DNA of 64,000 nt, from NCBI RefSeq assembly GCF_001625305.1, contig NW_017804054.1, positions 1,243,759 through 1,307,758 of the forward strand, in the 5' to 3' direction. Position numbers and translations under genes: made by a program. The notes beneath the pieces are model-generated. The model saw only the letters and a program-made list of their open reading frames with translations, did not search any database and was not told the origin of the DNA. How positions within the stretch are numbered: position 1 is the first letter of the stretch; each line of letters opens with the position of its first letter. The stretch is from Branchiostoma belcheri. Lineage: Eukaryota; Chordata; Leptocardii; Amphioxiformes; Branchiostomatidae. This document shows positions 41,731 through 53,535 of this stretch, in pieces.

Positions 41731-43400
41731 AACGAGCTGCATGTTAGGAAAATGCGTTTTTTTATGGTGATCAAGTTTGTGGTCGGTATCCAAGGTAACA
41801 GTGACACCTGGTTTGAAACGCCACGCCCCACCAGCCCTTTTTTCCCTCACATATCGCAGACATTGAAAACGATAGCTTTTGCAGACTGCTGTTAACTTAA
41901 GGGGTTTAAAACTCGGAAGGTTCTCCCCTTACGATCTACAGTATCTGATACAGTGTTGTGATACCTGTTCTCTTTGTAGCGCTTTCGGTTAGAAGCATGT
42001 TCGATCTCGGAGTAACATCTGATGTGGGACTATGATAAGCTCTGCCTAGAAAATAGTTTCCGCGGAGTGTATGTAAAGTGGTGTTTGATTGTGCAGTGGT
42101 CTGTCGACCCCCTGCGGTGTCACGGCTACACCTGTTGACAGACAGACGGACCAGGTGACTACCACAGGAACACAGCCACACATTCACAACCACACATTCA
42201 GTGTGTCATCAGAGGCAGCTAGCCCATTATTCGGGTCAACTAGATTCTTTCATGCATACACTTCGAAGAATCTCCTTTCCAATCCACGGATACAATTCTA
42301 ACATGCTCTCTTGTTTGTACTTTGAGAGAAATCGTAGGAAATGCGAACACGGATATTTTTCCGGGGAGGGAAAGGAATTTCTTAAGTGGCTGAGTAGACA
42401 ATAGAACGTAACAATTACTCAGTCAGAAAGGTGAGAATAATGCTATTGTTTGGGGTTTAATTATAGAGTTAATTGATTATCGTTGCCCGACAGTTGCACC
42501 TGTGTACTAAGTTGGGAAGTGAACACTCCTCCCTACTCTGGTCCGGACTTCCCGTTTTTTTCCTAAGCCAGGCCCCAGTCTTTACTTCAGTTGGAGAAGG
42601 TCGACCTCTCTCTGCACACTACAGAGAGACGAATTACCGCTTATAGGGGCGCAGTTTGTCTTGTAGATACCATCTCGCGCACGGGACGGATATTCGTTCG
42701 TTTCGCCCAGGGCGCGGACTAACTAGTCTGCTAGCGACGCCTCCTCTGCACTCGCACAAACACATATCTTGTCCGATAGCGAATGACGAATGGTACTTCT
42801 GAGCTTACATATTCGTACATCAGGGGTAAAACCGAGGGTTATATCTGACGGAACCCTCTCCACTGACTAAACAACACCAGGAAGATACCGGACCTGTTTC
42901 TCTTGCCCTATCGGGTTTCAAACTCAGTTTCCCGCATACTTACTTGTCTACTTGAAAGTCCTGCGTATCAACTCTATACATTGTCGAAAAATCCTATATA
43001 AATGCCTGCTGAATCAATTACATAAATCCAGATCTACAAGATGTCAAGAATTCTGTAAAGACATAAAACTAGCAACAAGTCCTAAAGTCTCCAACTCAAT
43101 AGCGCCCCATAAATAAATTTCTGATGATAAAGACGTATGGCCTTATGGAAACTTGGTTGCGACCATTGCTGAAGAAAATACAACTGCAAGCATATGCCTT
43201 GCCGTAGATCAACAATGTTTGTGAGTTATGCATTATAATAACTGATGTTGAAATACGGCTTTTTAGTGTCCATCTCTGAAAACTACATCTCATGTCTATT
43301 TACTATTTGTAAACATTGTGTGTTCCAATAATAACGCAACACGGTGGCTAGTTTACATGTTCAATGAAACATTGTTAACTTTCTTAGTTTAACCACAGAC
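41731..43400. other. No gene recognised
   Basis: A small tandem of CCACACATTCA(CAA/GTG) lies at about 42,176-42,201. TATCTGATACAGTG is at 41,939. About 42,640-42,740 is CG-rich. Frames reach 85 codons and none is recognised. Confidence 0.35.
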
Positions 43401-43404
43401 TAAC

Positions 43405-43720
43405 GTTCTTTCCCCGGTACCGGTAGTTGGAAAGTTGAGCGAGCCGTTGTTCGGGCCGACTCTCCCAGTGCACCTGCACGTTTTGTAGCGGCGTTCTTCG
43501 GGTAATTGATGTCTTCCGAGGCCGACGTTGCGCGGGGGATTACTTCGCCATTAAGGCGCGACCCGAGCTCTGTATCAGAGTTCTACACTCGCTCAGTACT
43601 GCACGGTTAATGGCCCACTAATGGCACCCTACACCTTCCAATTTCACCACGCCCACTCGGATCTAGCGTCGTGAATGTTACCGTGGGTTCTCTCCGGAGC
43701 TAATGCTCCGCCGAGAGATA
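43405..43720. promoter_or_regulatory. CpG-rich patch
   Basis: Dense CpG: GGTACCGGTAG (43,418), GACGTTGCGCGGGGG (43,523), AAGGCGCGACCCGAGC (43,553). TAATGGCCCACTAATGGCAC at about 43,608 is a near-direct repeat. A CTCF-like core, CCCCAGGTGGCGCC, follows at 43,785. A promoter or insulator is possible but cannot be shown. Confidence 0.3.
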
Positions 43721-43948
43721 TCTGGAACGGTCTTTCTTTCTCTTTTTTTTAACGTTTGCGGTCATTCTGTCGGTACATGTATCACCCCAGGTGGCGCCAA
43801 AAAAACTCCGCCACTTGTCCAGCCGTCAACAAAGCATGCTGGGTAAAGTAAAAAAAATGGCTGCTCTCGTCCCCACCGTGGTAACAAACTATCGTTTGGA
43901 ATTCGATCTCGTTCGTTTGGCCTGACAGGATTTTCCTCACAGCTGTTA

Positions 43949-44256
43949 TTACTCCACTTTCTGTTGTCTATTTTCTGTCCCGTCTAAAGGGACAGTGTAT
44001 TCCATACCTTTCTTAAGCCGTTTCTGACAACAATTAAAGACTCGGAATGTACGAAACAGATAATGGCAAAATGGAAACACGTCGGGATGAGCACAACTTC
44101 GTGATGAAGGAATTGCTACGACATTCTTCATATCAAATTTCACGGCATCTCGCGTTGTCCGAATTCTCGTACATCGCGAGAGTTCCCCCGAGACCAACGC
44201 TTATTGGGAAACTCGCTACCAATTTCCAAATGCTGTACAACGAACTGGGTCTCTAG
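43949..44256. other. Overlapping open frames, unrecognised
   Basis: The plus strand (44,047-44,256, 69 codons) and minus strand (43,949-44,197, 82 codons) are both open. The plus-strand peptide has a mixed, globular-looking composition. No splice signals or family are convincing. Confidence 0.15.
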
Positions 44257-45315
44257 TCACAAATTTGTTGGCTGACGCGTTTCTTCCTGTTGATTTAACC
44301 TCGTTGAGTAAGCTACATTATCTACAGCCTTCTGTGGAGACTTTAGCGGCTTGACTTATTAAGCTGTTGTGATACGGTACATATGGTGAACCGGCTGGAG
44401 TTTTTGCATTTTCCGTATTATCTTACACACAGGGCAGCTTGTGTTCTTCTGGTGCATGCACGTCAAATACACCATTTAGAAAACACTACTTTGCACAACA
44501 TTTGAGGAACTATCTGGAGGAAAGTTTTGAAATGAATTTCGTCTCGATACGGAAATCAAGTGTGGAAAGTGTCGTTTTTCTAGATAAGAAATTAAGATAA
44601 TGCAATCATCGAAGACCTTCGGAAAGCGACTGTCAGCCATGTACTTTTCTTGCCGTTGAGGTTGTTTTGCTGTATATCAAAGAATAAGAAATACTTGTTC
44701 AGACAGACTAAACCTGGATATATCTTCTACTATTGTAAAATGTGTGGAAAAAAAACAACTCGATGCAAAAACGGAGATAATAGACCTCTCTACCAGCCCT
44801 TCCTCCAGAGTGGATACAGCTCCACTCTCAAGAGGACTCCAGAAAATTGCTTTCGAATACGAATTCCGGTTGACCAGGCGTGCAGTTAGCCGGTTTGATT
44901 GCCCAGAAATCAGCCTCAGCGCTCACTCCCGACGCTGCAGTATTTAGAACTGGTTATTGCTGTCTGCTCGGAAAAGGGTAAAGGACGGCGAGGTCTTCTA
45001 CACGTCTCCATCAGCCAATGGGCAATTCTCCTTCCAACTGTGAGACGTCCGACGCCCGCTGAATTTCGCGCCAATTTTGTGGAAGAACTCTCGCACAACG
45101 CTCGGATGGGCATCGGCAGACGAGTTATTAAAAATCTTTCACATTTGAGTTGAGAAGCCCCCTGTTGGCCTGGGTATCCCGTAACAGGTCAGGAGCGGGG
45201 CAAATGTTGGAAAGTTGGGCCCGAGCGAGCTAACAAACCGGGAGGGCATGGCTACAGACTGGGGAAACAAAGTTTGCAACGGATGTAAAGTTACAATGGA
45301 TACGACTTCCTTTGG
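44257..45315. other. No gene recognised
   Basis: Frames of 67-84 codons at 44,650-45,153 include one with CKMCGKK, but no zinc-binding pattern is completed. Composition is moderately GC-rich from 44,800. Confidence 0.3.
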
Positions 45316-45317
45316 TC

Positions 45318-45552
45318 TCACTTCTGTTACTTCTTAGTAGGTTACCTTTTGGTTTGTTGACTGGTTAGACCATTCATGGTTACCTTGTTGCTTCTTACTT
45401 AGTTGCACTTGCATGTGTATGGCTTGCTTGCTTCTACTTGGTTGCTTGGTTGCTTACTTGGTTGCTCCCTTGCTTAGTGGTTGGTTGCTTATTTGGCTAG
45501 TTGGTTGCTTACTTGGTTAGTTGATGGGTGATTGGCTTCGTTTTTTACTGGT
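45318..45552. repeat. Degenerate TTGGTTGCTTAC tandem repeat
   Basis: About 230 bases consist of variations of a 12-base unit TTGGTTGCTTAC and shorter TTGCTTGC pieces, with the best phase at 45,430-45,525. The flanking sequence loses the pattern gradually, indicating age. Confidence 0.85.
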
Positions 45553-45878
45553 TTGCTTGTTGTTTTTCTCTGTTTTTTAATTTTGAACGTTCCTTGATTG
45601 TTGACCGGTTGTTGATGATTGATGTCCGGCCTGTATCAGACGCACAGGTTGATTGCGTGGCTAATCGTTCCCATTTTCTCTTTGATAAATGGAGGTCAAA
45701 CAAATCAATTGCCACTTCATTACCCCATATATAACGATAGTTGAAGAAGAAATTGTTTCGAGGTAAATATAGACACTAGGAGGTAATGTCAAGGATAGCT
45801 GTAGTAAGCTCAAGCACTATTCAAAGTCTTTCAGATATCCCTTATACATTCTTACAGAATTATACAACTCTTAGGAAC

Positions 45879-46340
45879 TCATGGAACACTTACGTGAGGC
45901 TTTATTTGCGATATTTTGAGCTTTATATCATCCTTTTTTAATGGGTAATGCGAAACATTACAGATGCGCCCTCTACCGCCTTCACTGCAAACATACAAGA
46001 AGCAGCGCGGCCCGGATACAGTCACGTCCATTCCTGTCACACTATGAGATAAAAAACCGAGAATTTCAACTTTCACACCTAACGCTTGTCGCTCTGACCG
46101 CGCTTTTTCATTAAAAAGATTAATTGTCATTCTAATATATGTACGGATGCCATTGTGGCCATGTGTGGTTAAAGACGGTTCCGCAAAATTGCGCGCCCAA
46201 CTGTCAGAAAGATCGACTTGAAAATCGATTTTAAGCGGGCATTCCGACAGTTTCACCGTGATCACATGCGCACCGCCTAACAACGGTGTCATCCCGTCTT
46301 CACACATCCAACCAACATCGGATTTTAATTCTAATTTCAT
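45879..46340 (-). CDS. Candidate exon, unrecognised protein, 153 codons
   Basis: This is the most gene-like frame in the window. The minus-strand peptide has an even composition with regular hydrophobic alternation (for example HVITVKLSECPLKIDFQVDL, KVEILGFLSHSVTG), suggesting a beta-rich globular domain. It is not low-complexity and no repeat underlies it. AATTTTAACAG|TG lies just upstream of the first Met (46,340), a reasonable 3' splice site. CCTCAC|GTAAGTG near 45,893 is a strong 5' splice site in frame, four codons before the stop. An internal exon of about 460 bases would result. I recognise no family, catalytic motif, signal peptide or membrane segment. No counterpart was found in the other duplication copies. 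Confidence 0.4.
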   Translation of the reverse strand: MKLELKSDVGWMCEDGMTPLLGGAHVITVKLSECPLKIDFQVDLSDSWARNFAEPSLTTHGHNGIRTYIRMTINLFNEKARSERQALGVKVEILGFLSHSVTGMDVTVSGPRCFLYVCSEGGRGRICNVSHYPLKKDDIKLKISQIKPHVSVP

Positions 46341-49010
46341 GGGAAATTTATCACTGTTAAAATTGATGATTTAATTTGCAGATGTGGACAACGCTTGGGT
46401 TGCTACAAAAGTTAATCTCTCTGAACACCGACAAAGAACATTGATTATGCTTTTGTAAAGACATTGACAAAACTTTGCAAATCCCCCCACACCTTTTTGT
46501 ATGATCAGCTAATGATGTGTTTATTGCAAAATCCTGCATCATATATAGATCACACCGCCTGTGGGTACAGTTTCACACATGTTGTATGTATGCTGTGGGC
46601 TCGGTTTGGAGCGTTGTTTGGATAAGGACTGTCGTTTACGGTTGAGGTTCGGTGACAGGTGTCACAAATTCATCACCAAAACGACAGTCGCAGTCACTGA
46701 GCTACATAAATAAATCAGCGGTTCTTAATTTGGCATCGCCTCTTCACGTCTACTGGGGTAACACCGTGAAATGTTAGAACGATTATCTATGAATAAAAGC
46801 TCGCGATACAAACAAAACCATAGCATGAGAGATTTTTTTGTAAGAATACCATACAGTTCATTTTCTGTACTTAAAAACCAGAGGATATGTAGGTATGGGG
46901 AAGTTGCCCACAGTGCGTCTAAGGGAAAACTGGGATTTGGTTTTCGGGTCACCCCTACTGCAGGAATGTGTGCGGTTTGAGTATCAGTTTTGTTGTGGTA
47001 GTTTCTGTTTCTAGTTCTGTGGACGAGGTGACAATGTCGTTGGGCAGACCGCCAACACTTCCAGTCACCAGCGAACGGGAATGAAGGATGTCCCTTCTAA
47101 CCCTTCTTCATCCAGGGTCGCTTTAAAACATATCCGCCCTAAGTCGAACTTAATCCATTTAGTGCTTTCGGGATAAATTCTCCATCAATCACCTTTTGGC
47201 ACTTGCCTATTTACGTTTGTAACGACAGTTGTAATAGGTTAAACCATTCCTTCACGATTTATCCGCATAGTAGCGCTTGTTAGTGAAGGTAGCATCTGGA
47301 GATAATGATCTTAATTTTCATTTTTTATTAAACAAATTCCGGCAAGTTAAGCCACATGTCGCCATGTTGGAAAGGTTCCATGTCACTGTCATGGCGGCCA
47401 GGTCGGCGGCCATGTTGGATTAAGTCAGAAGTGGCAGCCCGCTGAGATAATAACTAGGCTCGTATCTCAGCATGTTTCTCCCCCGAGCTGAACTCTCGAC
47501 ACGCCGGGATGAAACCGTGCTACAACCCGTACAGACACCGCCTGACCTCGCCCGACACACGGGTCAAGTTTTCATCAAGATTTCTCAAACCACTGAACGG
47601 AGAAAGTCGGACTAGGAGTCACAAGATCCGGGAAGGTCTCAACCCCCAATTGTATCTGTACTACGGATCACATGCAGTCAACTAGAGCATACCCCCTACT
47701 CCTCATTTAGAGCGTCTCTCAGAAGCACAACTCTAGACAGTTCTCTTAGCTTTTCAATGATCAAACCTGACAGAAAGTTTTTGCTAAAAGCTTTTTGCTG
47801 GGCTTCTTGATGAACGGTGGGATTCAGAAGAGGGAAAATGTTTTCCATCCAGATTGGCGCCCTGCGCAGAAAGTTTCCCCTGGCCTTGTGACCCTAACCA
47901 TGTATTATACTGGACTTTTGTCAGAAAATAACCATCTGTACGGGCTAGAGTGCCGAGAAGGAGCATTCAGGTCACGTTCTAACCGTACAGCCCAGAGGTC
48001 GTCCTTCGGACGAGAGTGGACGAGGAGCCGAATAAATCTCCCGCCTTTTACGCTAAGTTACAAGATGACAGAAAACAGCACGATTTCACGATTTGCGGGA
48101 AAACTCTGGCGGGAAAACAAGCTGCAAGTTCGTGTGCGTCACCCCTTCCTGCCACCCACCGTCTCAACCCGTATCAGATACTCTCAGGTTAAAACTCCAA
48201 CCTCAATTTAATTAAAGACCCTCCCTGAATGGTCTTTGAAGTGTGGAGCTGTTTTTTGTTGGTATTTGACAGCAGAGTCAGACGTGAAGACTTGTGAGCG
48301 AACAGACGGATGCAGGAGCCATCACAGCAGAGTCACGGATGACTAAGTACCCGTCATTCCCTTCCCTCTAGCCGGTTTGTCTACAGAATAAATGTCGTGC
48401 ACTTGGAAAAAAGGCTCTCGGGCTGTTTACATTAAGCTTCAATAGTGTGTTTTTATGAGGCCGCTTCATAAATCTTGGTTTATAGGGTCAAAACTTCTGT
48501 CTGTATCAAAACAGGTGCTCCTGCGGGACTCACGGAGGAAACGGAGATGGTTGGAGAGATATGTTATCAATAGGAGGAATAGTCCCCTTCAAAACGCCAG
48601 CCTCTGGCTGCGTCATATTTCATTTCTTTGTCAAGCCCTGAGCTAAAAGAAATAGTAGCAGGAGAAATATGACGGACTCCCTGTCCCCTCCAACCAGATT
48701 ACATCCCGACTGAAAGGCCCATTTTGCAGCCACGGCGCGGTTTTACTTTAATGTAAGCGGTGATAACTTTGGGTAAAACTTCAGATCCGAATCTGCTCCC
48801 TGCTGATGTTGCGCTACTGTCAGCCTTAGCTATTTTTCTGTTGAGCGGTTTGGAGAAGAGGACTTGAAGAGGGCGGGTGTGGACTTAGGAATACAAGGAA
48901 ACCTGCCATCCACCTAGTGCTCTAAGGATTTCAAGTGCCGCCATTTATTAAAACTAGGATTAGGGATTGAGTAGATTTATAAATAGGGCAGGAATCTACA
49001 GATATCGCGG
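46341..49010. other. No gene recognised
   Basis: GTCATGGCGGCC and GGCGGCCATGTTGG at 47,388-47,415 form an inverted pair of YY1-like sites. A 138-codon frame (47,795-48,211) is basic and unrecognised; it contains AACTCTGGCGGGAAAAC, an E2F-like GGCGGGAAA. Mixed composition, no repeats. Confidence 0.35.
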
Positions 49011-49065
49011 CGGTTAGAGGTCGCCAGCTCAGCAGGCCCTACCCTGCTAATCACAGCTTAGACCG
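49011..49065 (+). promoter_or_regulatory. Conserved GCTAATCACAGCTTA block, duplication copy 3
   Basis: GAGGTCG at 49,017 and GCTAATCACAGCTTA at 49,046 are spaced 29 bases apart, against 30 in copy 2. It lacks the open frame and splice-donor-like sequence seen after the copy 2 block. Confidence 0.6.
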
Positions 49066-51270
49066 CAGAGGCCTTTCAATACAGGCGAATCCTCACATCA
49101 AATCAGTTGTCTATCACCGTTTGCATCAGCGTTCAAGGTGCTCTTGCTTTTCAGCGCCAAAAGGCTGAATTTTGATAAGAGACATGTGAGAATTCGTTGC
49201 GATTTACCCGCTATTTAGACAGAGGAAGCAATTTGTAAGCGTCCCACTAGGCTTCCTTATCTAGGTGGTAAAACTTTAGCGGCTGTCTGAGCGTTATCAG
49301 TCTTTTCTAGAATGACGGCGTGACTCAGGGCTTGATACAACTTCTATGGCGGATCCTAAGTTCTCCGGAACGTTGGTCAATTTTTCACCTTTGCAGAGAT
49401 TTCGTTAGAAAATATTTCAAGTTAAGCCTTGCGGTTGTGTTACATGGTACGGACGGCTTCGCATTGTGTGTTTTGTGACATAAAATGTATCCGGATGTTT
49501 CACAGAACAGAGCTAGATACATCTTTATGAGTCTTGAGCTTAAGAAACGGTTGTAAACTTAAAGTAAGGTTTGTTGAAAACCAGATGTCTTGGACATAAA
49601 AGACTTTGGAGACATTCTTGTAGAAAACACGAACAGGGCTCTTGCAAAATCTCTGAGGCAGCAAATACAGCTTGCCACGTCAATACCACATGTATTTACT
49701 ATGATCCCACACAAGCCAGTGTATCAGTCATATAGATTCCAAACTTTCCTTTTCCCAAGGAATAGTTTTTGTTGCTAATTTCTCGATGTAGTTCTGATAC
49801 GGCGTTTTACCGTGCATGTGGCTTGTGAGGTTTCATGTAAACGTAAGTGCACATTACGGCCATCATTCACCCTGTCCAGATCACGACTTTCAGCTCATTT
49901 GTCATGCCCGGACTCTCTCACGATCCTCCGCTATCTGGGTCACGGAAGACCCACTGACATTTGTGTCCGCCCACTGGGCTTTTCCCGCTGATCTCTCCTA
50001 CCGTACCTTCCGTAAAACTCGGGCGGGCTAAAGCCCCGGCTAAAGCCGCCGCCACACCACTTGTTGCTTCCCTCTCCTTTTATCGTACTAGTAAACGACA
50101 TCGTAATCACAGGCTCATTCAAATGAAGTTTAGAGGATTTATTTCAACAGATAAATGTTGACCACAGTTTTTGACAAACGTGGAAGTCGATTCTAGAAGC
50201 AAGGTATCTAAAAATACAACTTGCGGCGTGTTGAAAAAAGGCTAGTGGGCATGCCGTAGGTACAGAAATTTTACAGATCTACCACATAAAAGAAATAGTT
50301 CATCAAAATCAACGGTTACAAATACTAGTCCTAAACAGAAAATAGATCTGTTTTGTAAAACGACCTGAGAGTAGAGCGTCGCGTGTCCCGATTGAAGGTA
50401 TAAAACATTTTTATGATGTTGTACTTTTCGCGGCAACTATAACACAATTAAGTTTACAATGTGGACTTACTCGTATAACCTTCTGCGTGATCAAGGCGTT
50501 TTAACAAGTAGGACGGAGTCAGCCTTTCTGGGATGGCCGCCAAGTAGTAGATTGTTTAGGAACTGGATCTCTGGCCACACTTGGCAAGTAGTCAGCGCCG
50601 AGGCAGATCCTAACATCTTTATTTCCTTATTAGCGTTTTCTTCATTCTGAAAAACACGGAAGAACAAAAAATCCATCAGACCATGCTTGAAAACTGCCAT
50701 AAAACACAATAAAATCCAGCTACACATCGAAATTCAAATGCACGGCTAGTACAAAAAAACTACTAGCGATTCGTACTTAATAAACACACTTCTGGTCTCC
50801 GTCATTTTTTGGCGTGATTCTTATTTGAAAACCTGCCGAGGTGAAAATAATCAACTGTATATCAGGGTAGATGGGGAATGTGGCGTTATTGGAGAATAAT
50901 CTTCCATCCAGGAAGTTCCCAAGGGGGCAGCGCGTTACTGTGGGGAGATGACGCTTACTTGACAAGAAAAATATGATTCTTAATCCTGTGTGCTTTTTAT
51001 CAAATAGAGATACACAATAACGGTGTTAATTCTCTCATAAAACTCTCCAGTTGATGATCTGAATAGGGAAAAAATAGCGGTAAATAGAGCTCTGTGACGA
51101 ATCGGATCGACAAGACCCGCTTGTAAAAAGATCACATACTACAAGTTAACGGGCGCGCGCAACAATGGGGAATCTATTGCAAGGACTTCATTTACTGGAA
51201 ATAAATCAGTCACGAACAGAGGGTAATTGGTACTGTGTACACACACTCAGGCATCTCTTCTGATATTGAT
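49066..51270. other. No gene recognised
   Basis: Unique sequence with frames of at most 78 codons. AGGCGGGCTAAAGCCCCGGC at about 50,020 is a short palindrome-like GC-rich piece. AT-rich parts lie at 50,150-50,450 and 50,640-51,060. No alignment with 21.4-23.5 kb was found. Confidence 0.35.
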
Positions 51271-51274
51271 AATA

Positions 51275-51870
51275 CCAATTATACTGTTGTGCTGTGTGCT
51301 TCGCACCACTGGATTTGTTCGTGGAGAGTTTGCCTGCCAACTGTAGAATTTTATCATAACATGACTGCGACAAGTGGCAACCGACACGGGACCAACGCCG
51401 CGAGGTTCGCGGGTCGGTAGTGAACTCTGCCCCGCCTGTGGTCTACAGATCGTTCTTTTCTTCCCACATTTCAGACGAGGGTTAAGTTTCTCGGGACTTT
51501 AACCTGTTGTGTGTGGCGGCGTGTGCCCGTGTATCCGTGTTGTGTCGGGGCTGACCGGGCAGCCAGGGTCGGAAGTCTGACACCCGTCCATCCATCAAAC
51601 CGGGAACGTGTAGCGCCGTGACAGCGGATAGCTCCGTTGTCCTCCCAACCCCGCACAACGGCTCCCTATCTGGCTATGCGGATTTGTAATCAGTGTCGTC
51701 CGACGCAGAACAAACGCAAGGTACATAACAGCACGGCTATGTCACAAAGCGAGAGCTAAGCCAATGGCCCTCAACATACACCTATTGCTTCTTGTTGTCG
51801 CATCTTTCCCCTCACGAGGGTCATTTGAGAAAACACCGGGCGAGAACAGAGATAAGGTCCAAATCGAAAT
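51275..51870 (+). promoter_or_regulatory. Largest conserved non-coding block, duplication copy 3
   Basis: Counterpart of 23,540-24,125. Landmarks are GTTCGTG (51,317), AATTTTATCA (51,347), GGACTTTAACCTG (51,494), ACCGGGAACGTGTAG (51,599), AACAAACGCA (about 51,710) and CTTGTTGTC (about 51,791). It is clearly more CpG-rich than copy 2, especially 51,370-51,670. A possible explanation is less CpG loss through methylation here than in copy 2. Confidence 0.7.
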
Positions 51871-51984
51871 GCCCGGCAGAGGTATTTGCCTCCTTGGTAA
51901 TCTAAACTGTAGTCGTAAAGTCCTGGTGTGCTAAAGGCAAATTTGGAGAGCTAAACACGTAGCAGTTTCGGCTAGAGACGCACG

Positions 51985-52068
51985 TTACTTGAGGGCGAAC
52001 AACGCCTCCGGACTGTCTCAACTTTCAGAAACAATTTCCAACCGAATCGATCAAAGAAATGGAGGGGA
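51985..52068 (+). promoter_or_regulatory. TCF/LEF-site block, duplication copy 3
   Basis: ACTTGAGGGCGAACAACGCC at 51,987 and ACCGAATCGATCAAAGAAA at 52,041. The TCF-like ATCAAAG core is preserved; the spacing from CCGAAT is shorter than in copy 2, compensated by an insertion before it. Confidence 0.5.
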
Positions 52069-53430
52069 GTCCGAACTCTCCCGGAAGTAATCGCATCAAA
52101 CCCCGCACCTTGGAGAATTCCCACACAGAAGCGTTGGCACTAGATTTACACCAATTATGATCCAATAATCAACTTAGAACTGACAGCAGTGCTGGGCGAG
52201 AAGTTTCGTCTCCTCCTCGTTACGTATGACGGAAGACTGTCTCACGGATGGCGGGGCTCTGTTGTCGGGCTCCGGCCTTTTACAGGCACTAGAAGTCTCA
52301 CCGGGGGTCACCCGTAATAAGACAAGAACGCTACATTTCTCAGTGGGGACGAAATCCCCATAAGAAATCAGCTAACCAGCCGTTTTGGTACGGTACAAGA
52401 AAATGTGCGACCCTGGACAACGGTGTGCCGTGTACATTTCAGAGGGAAATAGGCATGAAATAAACATCCAACTTGCCTTAAAAAATCCATTCTTTCTATG
52501 TACATTTCAGGTATAGCGCAATGCGTTATAAAAATTGAACAACTTAGTTCCCAAAGCGATTTTTTCGTTGTAAAATGTACGTAACCGTTATGCAATAACA
52601 TATCTATCTATCAGTTTGTTTATGTAACGGCTTGGTTATTTACCTTTTCTTGTTGCATGAAAATAAGCGGAAATAGGGTTTAACTATTTCTCACCTAGCT
52701 AGAAGCTCTAACGTGTTTTCAATGACTGGTAGGTAGGTGTTAGTTGTGCGTGTGTGGCTGAGGCCCGGTGACTGTTGTGTGTAGAGAAGGTTATCGCTCA
52801 GTGGCAGGGATGGTTACCGTCGTTTACAAGTCACAAGGTGAACACTGACACATTGGCTCGATTTGTGAGACTCGGAGAACAGACAATTTTCTTAGAAAAC
52901 TAGCAAACATTGCTGTATTTTGTTCAGCAACAAAGTGCGCTGAAGTGATGTACCTGTACTGTAAATTATTGTAAGTGTCAAAATATATTTACATTTTGAA
53001 AAATCAAAAAGGAAGAACAAAACATCTAACAAAAGCCGAAGAAACATATTTTAAGAAATGTTCAATGATATACATATTATTCGTTTGTTAAAATAAGTCT
53101 AAATTGTAGAAAGTTAAAAACGTAACTTATTGCGTAAAATTATGCAAATCCGTAAACATGCATGCCATGGTAACCATTTGTACTTCCAGCAAAGCTGTGT
53201 TTACAATAGCAACAGGACCCAAGGAAAGGAAGAATTGAAATTTTTCTCAACCCATTGTTTCACGATATCTCGGTCCAACATTTCAGTCTCCAAGCTTTTG
53301 GTACCCCGTGCGTGTAGTTTGACCCGGCAAAATGTGTGAAAAGTAAATATATTCTTCTAATCTATTAACTGTTGGAATAATCTATTAAGACATTTGTCTA
53401 CAGAAACTGCCGAAACAGGCATGTCACAAT
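52069..53430. other. No gene recognised
   Basis: Mixed, then AT-rich from 52,860. No repeats. A GGAAGACTGTCTCAC at 52,230 is shared with about 25,527 but at the wrong offset and is not counted as collinear. Confidence 0.35.
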
Positions 53431-53434
53431 CACT

Positions 53435-53535
53435 CAAACATGGATAGATGAGTTTGTTTCCCAAACAGAAGGGATATAGTACAGTACAGCACGGTGCGTC
53501 CGTCTGTGTGCGCCGCGCCCGTACGGTTTCATTTT
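53435..53535 (+). promoter_or_regulatory. Conserved TGAGTTTGTTT block, duplication copy 3
   Basis: CATGGATAGATGAGTTTGTTT at 53,439 with CCAAACA following, then GCGCCGCGCCCG at about 53,510. It parallels 25,185-25,285 at an offset of 28.25 kb. Confidence 0.5.

Noticed and set aside
48580-48602. AGTCCCCTTCAA, similar to miR-133
   Set aside because: The match breaks after 11 bases and no hairpin partner is present.
25527-52244. GAAGACTGTCTCAC shared by 25.5 and 52.2 kb
   Set aside because: The offset (26.7 kb) is out of series and only 14 bases match without flanking similarity.
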